A stretch of 64,000 nucleotides of DNA from Devosia lucknowensis (GCF_900177655.1 NZ_FXWK01000002.1:744001-808000), one strand, 5' to 3'; positions 8,825-17,997 are shown, counted from the first letter of the stretch. Made by a program: numbers and translations. Notes: a model not told the origin generated them from the letters alone.

Positions 8825-10021
8825 ATGCGGTGGATGGCGATCGTTTGGCTGGCATTCGCCTCTCCTGCGTTTGCCCAGCCCACCGACAGTTTTGGAGACT
8901 TCCTTTCCAGCTTCCGTGCCGAAGCTGTGGCGGCCGGCATCGACGGCGGCTTTTACGATGCGACGGTTGCCGGCCTTGCGCCCGATCCGAGTGTTCCCAG
9001 CCTTGTCGAGACGCAGCCGGAATTCACGACGCCCGTGTGGGACTATCTCGACACGCGCATTACCGGCTCCCGCATCGAGCGCGGCAAGGCGGCGATGGGC
9101 CGGAACCAGGAGCTCTTTGCCCGCGTAGCCCAGCAATATGGTGTCGATCCCTATATCCTGGGCGCCATCTGGGGGATGGAGACCGACTATGGCGCGGTGC
9201 TGGGCAATGCCAAGCTGATCCGCCCGATCGTGCGGTCGCTGGCAACGGTGGCCTGGCAGCGGCGCAGCCGGTTCGCCGAAGACAAGGCCGATTTCGTTGC
9301 GGCGCTGAAACTTGCGGCTCTCAATGGCGGCGTTTCGCCGATGGGATCATGGGCGGGCGCCATCGGGCACCTGCAGGTCAACCCGTCGAACGTGCTCGCC
9401 AACGGCACCGATGGGGATGGCGATGGGCGCGTGGACCTGCACAATTCGCTTGCCGATGCTCTTGCCACCAGCGCTGTCTATCTCCGGCGCCTGGGCTACC
9501 AGCCCGGGCTCGACTGGGGCTTCGAGGTGCTCGTGCCCGAAGGCTTCGACTATCTGCTGGCGACGCGAGACCAGCTGCGACCGGTATCTTTCTTCGCCGA
9601 ACGCGGCGTGACCCGCGTGGCCGGACGACAGTTCGCCGATCCATTGACACCGGTCTTCCTTTATGTGCCGGCCGGCAAGGACGGTCCCAAATTCCTGATG
9701 ACGGCCAACTACCTGGTCTTCAAGGGATACAATTTCTCCGACAGCTACGCCCTTGCTGTCGCTCACCTGACCGACCGATTGAAGGGCGGCGGCGGTTTCG
9801 TCGCCTCTTGGCCGCGCCAGACGCAATTTCCGAACCTGGCGCAGCGGCAGTCCATCCAGCAGGCACTGATCACGCTCGGCCTTTACAACGGCGTTGTCGA
9901 TGGACGCATCGGTCCGGTGACGCAAGCCGCCTATGCCCGGTTCCAGGCCATGCGCGGCGAGGTCGCTGATGGATTCGTGACCCGCGCCGCTCACGACGCG
10001 CTGGCGGCAGCGGTGCGATAA
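8825..10021 (+). CDS. Lytic murein transglycosylase, MltB family, with peptidoglycan-binding domain
   Basis: 398 aa from the ATG at 8825 after a GGAAGGGA; signal peptide MRWMAIVWLAFASPAFA. The catalytic SLT_2 domain (~25-320) carries ILGAIWGMETDYG with the catalytic Glu, then PMGSWAGAIGHLQVNPSNV and a DGDGDGRVDLHN stretch. Family members usually read GAMGxxQFMPS, so the substrate-groove residues (GAIGHLQVNPS) differ from E. coli MltB. A PG_binding_1 domain occupies ~330-395 (LQQALITLGLYNGVVDGRIGPVTQAAYARFQ type). It cuts peptidoglycan to 1,6-anhydromuramyl products in the periplasm. Confidence 0.92.
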   Translation: MRWMAIVWLAFASPAFAQPTDSFGDFLSSFRAEAVAAGIDGGFYDATVAGLAPDPSVPSLVETQPEFTTPVWDYLDTRITGSRIERGKAAMGRNQELFARVAQQYGVDPYILGAIWGMETDYGAVLGNAKLIRPIVRSLATVAWQRRSRFAEDKADFVAALKLAALNGGVSPMGSWAGAIGHLQVNPSNVLANGTDGDGDGRVDLHNSLADALATSAVYLRRLGYQPGLDWGFEVLVPEGFDYLLATRDQLRPVSFFAERGVTRVAGRQFADPLTPVFLYVPAGKDGPKFLMTANYLVFKGYNFSDSYALAVAHLTDRLKGGGGFVASWPRQTQFPNLAQRQSIQQALITLGLYNGVVDGRIGPVTQAAYARFQAMRGEVADGFVTRAAHDALAAAVR

Positions 10022-10091
10022 CGCTCGTGGGAGCAACGTGGCCTTGAACTTCGGCGCCTGCTACAAGGCTCGGGCGAACATGGGAACGGAC

Positions 10092-11267
10092 ATGAAGCGG
10101 CTTGTTCTGGCTTTATTGGTGGTGTGTGTGGCGCTGATCGATGTCGGCCCGGCTCTCGCACAGGCCGCAGCCGGAGACCGCATCCAGGTTGCCCAGGCCG
10201 AGGCACCACGCCGCCGGACGTTGTTCGACCTCCTGTTCGGAGAGGAGCCGGCTCCCGCGCCGCAAGTCCAGCAACAACCGCAATCGCAGCCGCGGCAAAC
10301 GGCCCCCCGGCCCACGGCGGCGCTGCCACCTCCCAAGCCGGTGGTCGACAAATCGCCCGACGCGACCCGGATGGCCGTTTTCGGTGACTCGCTGGCGATA
10401 GACCTTACCAAGGCGCTGGAGCGCTTCTACGCCGAAGATCCAAACCTGGTCGTCATCGGCCAGGGGGTCAATTCGTCGGGTTTCGTGCGTGATGATTTCT
10501 TCGACTGGAATGCGGCAATCGCCGAGCAGATCGCAGCCGACAGTTTCGATATTGCCGTGGTCATCATCGGCATCAATGACCGTCAGGAAATCACGGCCAG
10601 CGGCCAGACCTATCCGGCGCTCAGCGAAGGATGGACAAATATCTATCAGGCCCGGCTCAACAGTTTTCTCGGGCAGCTGCGGGCAGCGCGCAAACCGGTG
10701 ATCTGGATGGGACTGCCGCCGATGGAGCGGAGCCAGTATTCGGCGGCGATGAACCAGATCAGCGCCTTGCACCGCATGGCCGCCTTTGCCAACGGTGCCG
10801 AATTCGTCGACATCTACGATCGCTTTGCCGATGCCGAAGGGCGCTATGCCGCCTACGGACCCGACGTCAACGGACAGAATGCGCTGATGCGCAAGGACGA
10901 CGGCATCCACTATTCGGCGGCCGGCGCCGACAAGCTGGCCTTCTATATCAGCCAGTCGATCAGCACCTTCTATCGCGGCGGTCAGGTGAGCGTTGCCGTG
11001 GCGGACCCGCTCCAGGGCACTGATGCCGCACAGATGCTGCGCCCACCCTATCAGGGGCTCGGACAGATCAGGCTCTTGGAAGTGGCTGGGGCCGTGATGC
11101 CGCTGAGCCGGGTTCCGGACCGTGCCAGCGATCTGGTGCTGGCGGGAACTGCCGGCGACGCGCCGGCCGCCTTTTCGCTGGAGCAGTTGATGCAGGCGCC
11201 CCAGGGGCGTGTCGATGCCTTCGGCGTCGGTCTCGAGCCTGAGCGCGACAGCGGCGAAGCCCCCTAG
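10092..11267 (+). CDS. Periplasmic SGNH hydrolase, DUF459 family
   Basis: 391 aa if started at the ATG at 10092, which gives a clean signal peptide (MKRLVLALLVVCVALIDVGPALAQ) and a GGGAACGG ribosome site; starts at 10080 and 10038 are possible. A Pro/Gln-rich linker (~50-85) leads to an SGNH esterase domain: VFGDSLAIDL (nucleophile Ser), GVNSSGFVRDDFFDW, GINDRQ (Asn) and DGIHYSAAGADKLA (Asp/His). The DUF459 family is frequent in Rhizobiales and may deacylate cell-wall or exported polysaccharides; the substrate is unknown. It probably shares an operon with the upstream transglycosylase (70-bp gap). Its stop codon overlaps the stop of the small peptide on the other strand. Confidence 0.85.
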   Translation: MKRLVLALLVVCVALIDVGPALAQAAAGDRIQVAQAEAPRRRTLFDLLFGEEPAPAPQVQQQPQSQPRQTAPRPTAALPPPKPVVDKSPDATRMAVFGDSLAIDLTKALERFYAEDPNLVVIGQGVNSSGFVRDDFFDWNAAIAEQIAADSFDIAVVIIGINDRQEITASGQTYPALSEGWTNIYQARLNSFLGQLRAARKPVIWMGLPPMERSQYSAAMNQISALHRMAAFANGAEFVDIYDRFADAEGRYAAYGPDVNGQNALMRKDDGIHYSAAGADKLAFYISQSISTFYRGGQVSVAVADPLQGTDAAQMLRPPYQGLGQIRLLEVAGAVMPLSRVPDRASDLVLAGTAGDAPAAFSLEQLMQAPQGRVDAFGVGLEPERDSGEAP

Positions 11268-11383
11268 TTCAGGAGCTCCACAGTCACAGGGGCGAGCATT
11301 TCCGAACGCGCCGCAGTCGTGCCGGCGGCGCTGGTGGCCATGATGGCGAAGATCAGAAGCAGGAGTGCAGCGGCGAGACGCAT
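11264..11383 (-). CDS. 39-residue predicted secreted micropeptide
   Basis: The frame from the ATG at 11383 to the TAG at 11264-11266 encodes a classic signal peptide (MRLAAALLLLIFAIMATSAAG) and a short mature part ending APVTVELLN. A GGGAAA lies ~9 bp upstream. A perfect TTAA-N7-TTAA sequence lies about 70 bp upstream in the right orientation for CtrA. Its stop overlaps that of the convergent SGNH gene. No homologue recognised. It could alternatively be a lone signal-peptide-like frame arising by chance, but the start, hydrophobic core, A-x-A-like end and upstream motif fit a real gene. Confidence 0.5.
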   Translation of the reverse strand: MRLAAALLLLIFAIMATSAAGTTAARSEMLAPVTVELLN

Positions 11384-11452
11384 GGGTCGTTTCCCGGTCA
11401 GGTTTGCTGCATGAGCATTGCGCCACCTGTCTGCCAGCCGCAATGACAGCGT

Positions 11453-11467
11453 TAAGACTTGCTTAAT
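11453..11467 (-). promoter_or_regulatory. CtrA-type box TTAA-N7-TTAA
   Basis: Exact two half sites with a 7-bp spacer; read on the minus strand the second half site continues to TTAAC as in the CtrA consensus. It lies between marC and the micropeptide, about 70 bp upstream of the latter's start. Binding is inferred from the motif only. Confidence 0.5.
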
Positions 11468-11492
11468 ACGTCAAATTGTTCCGAACGGGACG

Positions 11493-12119
11493 TCAGCCGC
11501 CAAGCAGGCCACTGGCGCGGATGCCATCGAACACGAATTGCACGGCGAGCGCGGCGAGGAGAATGCCGACGATACGCGAGACCACGGATAGGCCGGTAAG
11601 CCCCAGCAGGCGCTGAATGGGAATGGCGATCAGCAAAGTCAGCCAGCAGAGCGCCAGAATCACGATGATGGCGGCCAGAACCAGGCCGAATTCGAATGTG
11701 GACTCGGCGCCGGTGGTCAGCAGGATGACCGCGGAAATGGCTCCGGGACCCGCCATCAACGGCATGGCAAGCGGAAAGATCGAGATGTCGTGGCTCTGGC
11801 GGGCCTCGACTTCTTCCTCGTCGGTCGTACCGGTGCCACCCGAATGGCGTGCGAACACCATGTCGATGGCGATGAGCAGCAGCAGAATGCCGCCGGCGGT
11901 GCGGAGCGCCGGAATGGTAATGCCGAAAACATCGAGGATGGCATTGCCCAGCACCGCGAAGAACAGCAGGATGCCCAGTGCCACCAGCACGCCGCGCGTG
12001 GCGAAGATGCGGCGCTGGGCCGGGGTGTTGTCCTTGGTCAGAGCGGCGAAAATGAACGCGATGTCGGCTACGCCCACCGTTGCGAACAGCGTGGCAAAGG
12101 CGACAAGGAAAGTGTTCAT
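11493..12119 (-). CDS. MarC family integral membrane protein
   Basis: 208 aa from the ATG at 12119 (MNTFLVAFATLFATVGVADI); the extension to 12143 is leader sequence. Six hydrophobic segments are seen, with a charged cytoplasmic loop around residues 95-115 (RHSGGTGTTDEEEVEARQ), and the conserved region HDISIFPLAMPLMAGPGAIS near the middle. MarC/SNG1-like proteins are inner-membrane proteins of unsettled transport function; despite the name they are not clearly tied to multidrug resistance. It follows gshB by 70 bp on the same strand and may be the last gene of that operon. Confidence 0.9.
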   Translation of the reverse strand: MNTFLVAFATLFATVGVADIAFIFAALTKDNTPAQRRIFATRGVLVALGILLFFAVLGNAILDVFGITIPALRTAGGILLLLIAIDMVFARHSGGTGTTDEEEVEARQSHDISIFPLAMPLMAGPGAISAVILLTTGAESTFEFGLVLAAIIVILALCWLTLLIAIPIQRLLGLTGLSVVSRIVGILLAALAVQFVFDGIRASGLLGG

Positions 12120-12189
12120 GCTCGGCCCCCGGATCCGCCCCAAGCACTAGGGCATTTGCCGCGCCGCGCCAACCCCGCGCCGCCTTGCG

Positions 12190-13134
12190 TCAGGCCCGGC
12201 GCTTCTCGATGGCATCCCAGATCAGCACGGCAATGTCGGGACCGCCGAAACGTTTGATCTCACGAATGCCGGTGGGCGATGTGACGTTGATTTCGGTAAG
12301 ATAGCCGCCGATCACGTCGATGCCGACGAAGATCATGTCACGCGCCTTGAGCGCCGGGGCGATCCGCGCGCAGATTTCCTGCTCCCTCTCGGTCAGCGGC
12401 GAGAGTTCGGGACGACCGCCCACATGCATGTTGGAGCGCGCCTCGCCATCGGCGGGGATGCGATTGAGGCCCATGACCGGCTCACCATCGATGATGATGA
12501 TGCGCTTGTCGCCCTTGCGCACATCGGGGAGGTACTTCTGGATCATGAAGGGTTCGCGGTAATTGGCCTCGAACAGTTCGAGCAGGCTTGCGAGATTGTG
12601 GTCGCCCTCCTGGATGAAGAACACACCCGCGCCGCCATTGCCGTAGAGCGGCTTGACGATGATGTTGCCGTGCTCCTTGCGGAAGGCATGAATTTCCGCC
12701 CGGTCGCGGGTCACCAGGGTTGGCGGCATCAGGTCGGGAAATTCAGTGACGAGAATCTTCTCGGGCGCGTTGCGGACCGCGGCGGGCGGATTGACGACAA
12801 GCGTCCTGGGATGGATGCGCTCGAGCAGGTGCGTGAGCGTGATGTAGTTCATGTCGAACGGCGGATCCTGGCGCATCAGCACCACGTCCTGGGTGCCGAG
12901 ATCGACGCGGCGCGCTTCGCCGAGGGTGAAATGCTGACCCTTTTCGGCATCGGTGACGGTGATGGGCTGGGCGAGAGCGCTCACCGTATTGTCGCGCATG
13001 GACAGGGTGTCGGGTGTGTAGTGCAAGAGCTCATGTCCGCGGGCCTGGGCCTCGAGCATCATGGCGAAGGTCGAATCGCCGCGCGGATTGATGGTTGCGA
13101 CATGGTCCATCTGGACGGCGACTTTGAGCGACAT
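12190..13134 (-). CDS. gshB: Glutathione synthetase
   Basis: 314 aa from the ATG at 13134 ([20 protein letters not shown]). ATP-grasp enzyme: N-terminal domain with [18 protein letters not shown]-binding [14 protein letters not shown] (~150-165), and the C-terminal [22 protein letters not shown] carrying metal ligands. It adds glycine to gamma-glutamylcysteine to complete glutathione. It is last in the tight run rsmI-yraN-gshB (8 bp after yraN), a gene order common in Hyphomicrobiales. Confidence 0.96.
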   Translation of the reverse strand: MSLKVAVQMDHVATINPRGDSTFAMMLEAQARGHELLHYTPDTLSMRDNTVSALAQPITVTDAEKGQHFTLGEARRVDLGTQDVVLMRQDPPFDMNYITLTHLLERIHPRTLVVNPPAAVRNAPEKILVTEFPDLMPPTLVTRDRAEIHAFRKEHGNIIVKPLYGNGGAGVFFIQEGDHNLASLLELFEANYREPFMIQKYLPDVRKGDKRIIIIDGEPVMGLNRIPADGEARSNMHVGGRPELSPLTEREQEICARIAPALKARDMIFVGIDVIGGYLTEINVTSPTGIREIKRFGGPDIAVLIWDAIEKRRA

Positions 13135-13142
13135 GACTACTC

Positions 13143-13529
13143 TCAGAAAGCTGGAAAGGCATTGATGAGATGGCGTGGCCAGCGCCCGGGTGCAAGCAGA
13201 ATCACGTCGAAGCGCAAATCGCGGCCGGCGGCCTCCGGATTGCGGGCGAGCCAAAGGTGGGCGGCGCGGACGATCCTGTCGCGATGGATCGCCGCATAGG
13301 TCAGCGACTCGTCGGCATCCGGGGCGCGCTGCTTGACCTCTATGAAGATGATGCTGGCGCCCTTTTCGGCCACGAGGTCGATCTCGCCGACCGGGGTTTT
13401 GTAGCGGCGATTGCGGATGCGGTAGAACTTGAGTTGCAGGAAAAGCGCGGCCAGTGCCTCGCCGCGGTGGCCGCTTCGATAGGCCTTGCGGCGCTTGTCA
13501 CTCGGCGTTCTTGAGGGCGAGGGCGGCAT
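13143..13529 (-). CDS. yraN: YraN/UPF0102 family nuclease-like protein
   Basis: 128 aa from the ATG at 13529, overlapping the end of rsmI by 32 bp. It has the restriction-endonuclease-like fold: [37 protein letters not shown], with the GEIDLV Asp and IIFIEVKQR (E-x-K) forming the expected active-site pattern. The role is unproven; the family is conserved and often linked to rsmI, and a DNA-processing function has been proposed. The overlaps suggest translational coupling with rsmI. Confidence 0.9.
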   Translation of the reverse strand: MPPSPSRTPSDKRRKAYRSGHRGEALAALFLQLKFYRIRNRRYKTPVGEIDLVAEKGASIIFIEVKQRAPDADESLTYAAIHRDRIVRAAHLWLARNPEAAGRDLRFDVILLAPGRWPRHLINAFPAF

Positions 13530-14385
13530 CGTAAACGTCCTTGCGCTTGAGCCCGAACCGGGCGGCGATCTCGTCGACCGCGGCCCGAAGCGGTTGATCT
13601 TGCATGGCTTTGCCGAGTGCCGCCTGCCAGTCCTCGGCGGCGGGCGCGCTGGGCTCGGCGGCACCGGCGACGACGATCACCGCCTCGCCCCTGGTCTCAT
13701 CATCGGCAAACCGGGCCGCCAGTTCGGAGAGGCTCCCGCGCATGGTGCGCTCGAAGCGCTTGGTCAGCTCCAGCGCGACGACGGCGGGTCGGTCCCCGAG
13801 CACCTCGGCCATGGCGGCTAGCGTGCCGTCGAGACGTCGCGGAGACTCGTAAAAGATCAGTGTTTCACGTGAATCGACGTGCTTTGCCAAGACGTTAGCC
13901 CTCGCGCCAGCCTTGGGTGGCAGGAAGCCGTGGAAGGCGAACGCGTCAGTTGGGAGGCCCGCAACAACGAGCGCCGAGAGCAGGGCGGAGGCGCCGGGGA
14001 TCGGGAAGATCGGCAGGTCCTGTTCGGCCAGGGTCCGGATTAGCGGGAAGCCGGGGTCGGACAGGAGCGGGGTTCCGGCGTCGGATATGAGGGCGATGGC
14101 AGCGCCGGAGGCAATGCGGCCGGCGATGTATTCGGCCTTGTCCCGCTCGTTATGTTCATGAAAAGCCTGGCGTTTTGCCGAGATGCCATAGTGGTCGAGC
14201 AGTTTGGCGGAGGTACGGGTATCCTCGCAGAGAACCAGTTCGACCGCCGCCAGGGTTTCGAGCGCCCGCAGGGTGATGTCGCGCAGATTTCCTATAGGCG
14301 TGGCAACGACATAGAGTCCGGGCGCCAGTGCCGGGGCGGTGAAACGGGTGCCGGCGATGAAATAGTCGGATTTGTGTTCGTTCAT
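13498..14385 (-). CDS. rsmI: 16S rRNA (cytidine1402-2'-O)-methyltransferase
   Basis: 295 aa. Tetrapyrrole-methylase fold with the SAM site LYVVATPIGNLRDITLRAL (~25-43), CEDTRTSAKLLDHYGI, ALISDAGTPLLSDPG (~99-113) and FYESPRRLDGTL (~175). It 2'-O-methylates C1402 in the decoding centre of 16S rRNA. First gene of rsmI-yraN-gshB and divergent from the LppC-like gene. A parS-type site (13862-13875) lies inside this coding region. Confidence 0.96.
   Translation of the reverse strand: MNEHKSDYFIAGTRFTAPALAPGLYVVATPIGNLRDITLRALETLAAVELVLCEDTRTSAKLLDHYGISAKRQAFHEHNERDKAEYIAGRIASGAAIALISDAGTPLLSDPGFPLIRTLAEQDLPIFPIPGASALLSALVVAGLPTDAFAFHGFLPPKAGARANVLAKHVDSRETLIFYESPRRLDGTLAAMAEVLGDRPAVVALELTKRFERTMRGSLSELAARFADDETRGEAVIVVAGAAEPSAPAAEDWQAALGKAMQDQPLRAAVDEIAARFGLKRKDVYDAALALKNAE
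13862..13875. other. parS-type site GTTTCACGTGAATC
   Basis: Core TCACGTGA palindrome inside rsmI. This 14-mer is the reverse complement of the GATTCACGTGAAAC sites beside parAB. It is the most distant copy seen, about 47 kb from parB. Confidence 0.55.
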
Positions 14386-14466
14386 CGCCGCGCCTTCCCG
14401 GATTTCAATGCTTGATTAACGAATTGGGTACAATTTGTTAACAGACTGTGAGCACTTGGAACGGCC

Positions 14467-15705
14467 GTGGTGCGAAAAGGTGAGACAGCGACGCGCTGGA
14501 CCCGCCGCTCGGTGATGACCGGGCTGGCCGCTCTCGTTGCGGCCTGCTCGCCGGGGTCGCTGCAACTGGGATCGCGGTCGTTTTCTTTCCCGTGGGACAG
14601 CGCCGACCAAACCGGTGGCGCGCCGCTCGGATCTGCTGCGCCGACCATGCCATCGCAGCGCATCGGGCGCGGATCGGTGACGGTGGCGCTGCTGCTGCCG
14701 CTGTCGGGCGATCCGGCCGTGGCACAACTGGGGGTGGCGCTGGCCAATGCGGCGCGCCTGGCCATCCAGTTCATCGAAGCCAATGCCAATATTGCGGAGA
14801 ACATAACCCTGTCGCTGCGCGATACCGGCACCGGCGCGGCCGGGGCGGTGAGCGCCGCCAATGCCGCGGTCGCCGAGGGCGCCAAGCTGGTGCTGGGTCC
14901 GCTGACGGCCGAGCAGATCAGCGCCGCCGCGGCCGTTACGCGGGCCGCCAATATCCCGATGATCGGCTTTGCCAACAATGGCAGCGTGGCCGGCCCCAAT
15001 GTCTACGTGCTCAACGTGCTGCCCGAAACCGAGATGAAACGGGCGCTGACCTGGCTGCGCGAACAGGGGCGGCGCGGACCAGCGGGCATTTTCCCGTCGA
15101 CGCCCTATGGCGAGGCCCTGGCATCAGCGTTCCGGACGCAGGCGATTGCAGCCGGCTTCAATCCGAGCGCCGTCTATACGTTTTCCGATGTCAGTGAAGC
15201 GCAGGGGATCATCAATCAGGCCAAGCCGCTGGTCGAGCGGATGATGCTCGACGCCCTGTTCGTCCCCGACCGGGCCACGGCGCCAACTTTTGCCGGGTTG
15301 CTCGCCCAGGCGGGGGTGGCCAGGGACGATGTGCAACTGGTGGGTTCGGCCGACTGGAGCGCCGACCCGCAGCTGGCGACCAATGCGGCGCTTGTCGGGG
15401 CCGTTTTCCCTGGAGTGGACGACGCCGGGCTCAATGCCATCCGCGCCGACTACCAGCGGCAGTTCGGCGCGGCGCCGCCACAGATGGCGACCATCGCCTA
15501 TACGGCAGTGATCCTGGCCAATGTGAACACGCTGTCGAAGGCGGTGCCGCCCTATAGCGCGCAGCTGCTGACCAATCCTTCGGGCTTTGCCGGGCGCGAC
15601 GGACTTTTCCGCTTCCAGGCGAACGGTCGCAGCGATTATGCGCTGGCGATCAAACAGATCGGGGCAGGGGGTGTGGTCACGACGGTGGATGCGGCGAAGA
15701 TCTAG
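14467..15705 (+). CDS. LppC/LpoA-like penicillin-binding-protein activator lipoprotein
   Basis: 412 aa from a GTG start (14467 or 14470). The N-terminus has TRRSVMTGLAALVAACS, combining an RR pair with a lipobox (VAAC), so a lipidated, possibly Tat-exported protein. The rest is a type-1 periplasmic-binding fold (VTVALLLPLSGDPAVAQLGVALANAARLAI, LVLGPLTAEQISAAAAVTRAANIPMIGFAN). In E. coli LpoA this fold activates PBP1A; in alphaproteobacteria the function is inferred. It is divergent from rsmI, as in many relatives of this group. Confidence 0.85.
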   Translation: MVRKGETATRWTRRSVMTGLAALVAACSPGSLQLGSRSFSFPWDSADQTGGAPLGSAAPTMPSQRIGRGSVTVALLLPLSGDPAVAQLGVALANAARLAIQFIEANANIAENITLSLRDTGTGAAGAVSAANAAVAEGAKLVLGPLTAEQISAAAAVTRAANIPMIGFANNGSVAGPNVYVLNVLPETEMKRALTWLREQGRRGPAGIFPSTPYGEALASAFRTQAIAAGFNPSAVYTFSDVSEAQGIINQAKPLVERMMLDALFVPDRATAPTFAGLLAQAGVARDDVQLVGSADWSADPQLATNAALVGAVFPGVDDAGLNAIRADYQRQFGAAPPQMATIAYTAVILANVNTLSKAVPPYSAQLLTNPSGFAGRDGLFRFQANGRSDYALAIKQIGAGGVVTTVDAAKI

Positions 15706-15764
15706 GATTTCCCGGATCGACTGAAGCAGGCTGCAGCTGAAGGAAGGGATATGACGGGAGAAGG

Positions 15765-15810
15765 CCCCCTCACCCGGCCTTCGGCCGACCTCTCCCCCGA
15801 GGGAGAGGTG
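15765..15810. repeat. Single C-rich palindromic arm
   Basis: Runs from CCCCCTCACCCGGCC through CTCTCCCCCGAGGGAGAGG, a near-perfect hairpin in the LppC/hemW convergent gap. It is one arm of the paired elements seen at 17008 and 17851 and may also act as a terminator for either gene. Confidence 0.6.
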
Positions 15811-15821
15811 TCGCTGCGCGG

Positions 15822-16979
15822 CTAGGCCGCCAGGTCGGCCACCACGGCATCGAGGACGGGGAAGCCCTTGTCGGTGACGCGGAGATTGCCGTTGGGGAGG
15901 GTTTCGAGGAAACCGTAGCCCTTGAGGGCCATGATCTGCGCTTCCGAAATGCCGCGGCCCGAAATGGACATGAAGCGGGTCGGCGAGATGCCTTCCTTCA
16001 AGCGCAGCCCCATGACCAGATATTCGTCGCCCTGTTCTTCCCAGGTGAGGACATCGTCGGTGATCATGCCGTGGCCCTGGCTGTTGACGAGGTTGAGCCA
16101 GTCGAAGGGCAGGCGTTCGGTGGCGGTGGCGTGGCGCTGGTGATTGACCATGAGGCGGCCATGCGCGCCCGGGCCGATGCCGGCATATTCGCCATAGCGC
16201 CAATAGAGCATGTTGTGCCGCGATTCCTGGCCGGGAACGGCATGGTTGGAAATCTCGTAGGCCGGCATGCCCGCAGCGGCGGTCAATTCCTGGGTCAGCT
16301 CGTAGAAGTCGGCCGCCAGATCCTCGTTGGGCATCTTGAGCTTTCCGGCCTGATGCAGGTCGAAATAGCGCGTCCCCTGCTCGATGGTCAGCATGTAAAG
16401 GCTGATATGGCCCTGGGCGAGCCAGAGACCCTCCTTGAGCTCGTCTTCCCAATCCTCGAGGGTCTGCTTGGGACGGCCATAGATGAGATCGAAGCTCGAG
16501 CGATCAAAGACGCTCTGGGCGATGCGCACGGCGGCAACAGCTTCCTCGACCGTGTGGCGGCGACCAAGCTCGGCCAAGGGACCCGGGCGCAGCGACTGGA
16601 CGCCCAGCGACACACGATTGACGCCCGCTGCGCGGAAGCCCTTGAAGCGCTCGACCTCGACCGAGGTCGGGTTGGCTTCGAGGGTGATTTCGGCCCTGCG
16701 ATCGATCTCCCAGGCGTTGGCGATGGCATCGAGAATGGTGCCGACGGCCTTGGGCGACATCAGCGACGGTGTGCCGCCGCCGAAGAAAACCGATTGCACC
16801 AGGCGGCCGGGCGAAAGCGCGGCCATATGGGCGATCTCGCGCTTGTAGCCCTCGACAAAGGCGTCTTCATCGAAGGGGCCGCGATGAACGTGGGAATTGA
16901 AATCGCAATAGGGGCACTTGGACGCGCAGAACGGCCAGTGGACGTAGACGCCGAAGAGGTCGTTGGGATTTTGCGTCAT
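15822..16979 (-). CDS. hemW: Radical SAM HemW-type protein
   Basis: 385 aa from the ATG at 16979 (MTQNPNDLFGVYVHWPFC), which has AGGTG at good spacing; a GTG at 16988 is an alternative. The radical-SAM cluster motif CASKCPYC (C-x3-C-x2-C) is intact, followed by FFGGGTPSLM and EANPTSVE, and the C-terminal HemN-like domain. It has the CX3CX2C-only HemW pattern, so it is more likely the heme chaperone HemW than true coproporphyrinogen dehydrogenase HemN. Read on the same strand as rdgB upstream with a repeat pair between them. Confidence 0.93.
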   Translation of the reverse strand: MTQNPNDLFGVYVHWPFCASKCPYCDFNSHVHRGPFDEDAFVEGYKREIAHMAALSPGRLVQSVFFGGGTPSLMSPKAVGTILDAIANAWEIDRRAEITLEANPTSVEVERFKGFRAAGVNRVSLGVQSLRPGPLAELGRRHTVEEAVAAVRIAQSVFDRSSFDLIYGRPKQTLEDWEDELKEGLWLAQGHISLYMLTIEQGTRYFDLHQAGKLKMPNEDLAADFYELTQELTAAAGMPAYEISNHAVPGQESRHNMLYWRYGEYAGIGPGAHGRLMVNHQRHATATERLPFDWLNLVNSQGHGMITDDVLTWEEQGDEYLVMGLRLKEGISPTRFMSISGRGISEAQIMALKGYGFLETLPNGNLRVTDKGFPVLDAVVADLAA

Positions 16980-17007
16980 GGACGGCACCTGTGAGAAGCC
17001 AAGAAAA

Positions 17008-17127
17008 CCCCCACCCGGCCTCCCCCTGAAGAAGGGGGAGGGGCAGGCAGATGCAGTCCGCGGATGTCTGGATCAAACGCAGGCCTGACTCCCTCCCCCT
17101 TCTTCAGGGGGAGGGTCGGGGTGGGGG
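17008..17127. repeat. Paired inverted C-rich arms (hemW-rdgB gap)
   Basis: Left arm 17008-17042 begins CCCCCACCCGGCC and is itself a hairpin (CCCCCT-GAAGA-AGGGGG); the right arm 17091-17127 is its inverted copy ending GGTCGGGGTGGGGG. About 48 bp lie between. The same layout recurs at 17851, 41892 and 43810. Confidence 0.75.
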
Positions 17128-17147
17128 TCACCTGGTTCGGCACCGAC

Positions 17148-17792
17148 CTACCCATGATCGATCTGCTGCTCGACAAACAGCGCGAATGCTCTTGCGCGGT
17201 GGCTGAGGCCCTGCTGGCCGGGTGACCAGGAGTGCTTCACCTCGGGCGGCATTTCGCCGAAGGTGATGTCGTAGCCATCGGGCATGAACATGGGATCGTA
17301 GCCATGCCCCTGATCGCCGCGCGGGGGCCAGACCAGGGTCCCCTCGCATTTGCCGACATAGAGCACGTCGCGGCCATCGGGGTGAGCGAGGCACAGGGTG
17401 GCGTTGAAGGCCGCCCGGCGCTGTCCCGGCGAGATGGCGCCGGCAGCCTGGAGGGCATCCTCAACGCGCTTCATGGCGCGGTTGAAATCGCGCGGCACGC
17501 CAGCCCAGTCGGCGGTGTAGACGCCGGGTTCGCCGTTGAGCGCATCGACGGAAATGCCGCTGTCGTCGGACAGCGCAAGCATGTTGGCGCCCCGGGCTGC
17601 GGCATGCGCCTTGGTGCGGGCGTTCTCGGCAAAGGTGGTGCCGGTTTCTTCGGGCTCGGGGAGCCCGAGGTCGCCCGCAGAAACAAGTTCGAGGCCGAAA
17701 GGCTCGAAGAGCTCGCGGAATTCCTTGAGCTTGCCGGCATTGTGAGTGGCAATGCAGAGGCGGTCACCGGCCTTGAGGCGGGGAATGGTCAT
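17148..17792 (-). CDS. rdgB: Non-canonical purine NTP pyrophosphatase (XTP/dITP)
   Basis: 214 aa from the ATG at 17792 (MTIPRLKAGDRLCIATHNAG). Family motifs: ATHNAGKLKEFRELF with the substrate-binding Asn/Lys, ALSDDSGISVDALNGEPGVYTADWAG, and near the end SHRARAFALF. It hydrolyses dITP, XTP and related nucleotides to keep them out of DNA and RNA. In the order rph-rdgB-hemW on the minus strand, an arrangement common in Hyphomicrobiales. Confidence 0.95.
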   Translation of the reverse strand: MTIPRLKAGDRLCIATHNAGKLKEFRELFEPFGLELVSAGDLGLPEPEETGTTFAENARTKAHAAARGANMLALSDDSGISVDALNGEPGVYTADWAGVPRDFNRAMKRVEDALQAAGAISPGQRRAAFNATLCLAHPDGRDVLYVGKCEGTLVWPPRGDQGHGYDPMFMPDGYDITFGEMPPEVKHSWSPGQQGLSHRARAFALFVEQQIDHG

Positions 17793-17850
17793 TTGGCCTC
17801 CAAAGCGCGGGTTATGTCGTTCCAGATGGGGCAATGATCTTGATTGAAGG

Positions 17851-17981
17851 CCCCCTCATCCGCCCTTCGGGCACCTTCTCCCACAAGGGGAGAAGGGGGC
17901 ACCGCGCTCGGACCTGCGCCGGCTCCCCCTCGCCCCTTGTGGGAGAGGGTGGATCGGCCAAAGGCCGAGACGGGTGAGGGG
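17851..17981. repeat. Paired inverted C-rich arms (rdgB-rph gap)
   Basis: Left arm starts CCCCCTCATCCGCCCTTCGG and ends AAGGGGAGAAGGGGG (17851-17899); right arm 17923-17981 is the inverted counterpart ending GGGTGAGGGG. Both arms can fold alone and with each other. Confidence 0.75.
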
Positions 17982-17997
17982 TTCTTTAGCCAGCCCA

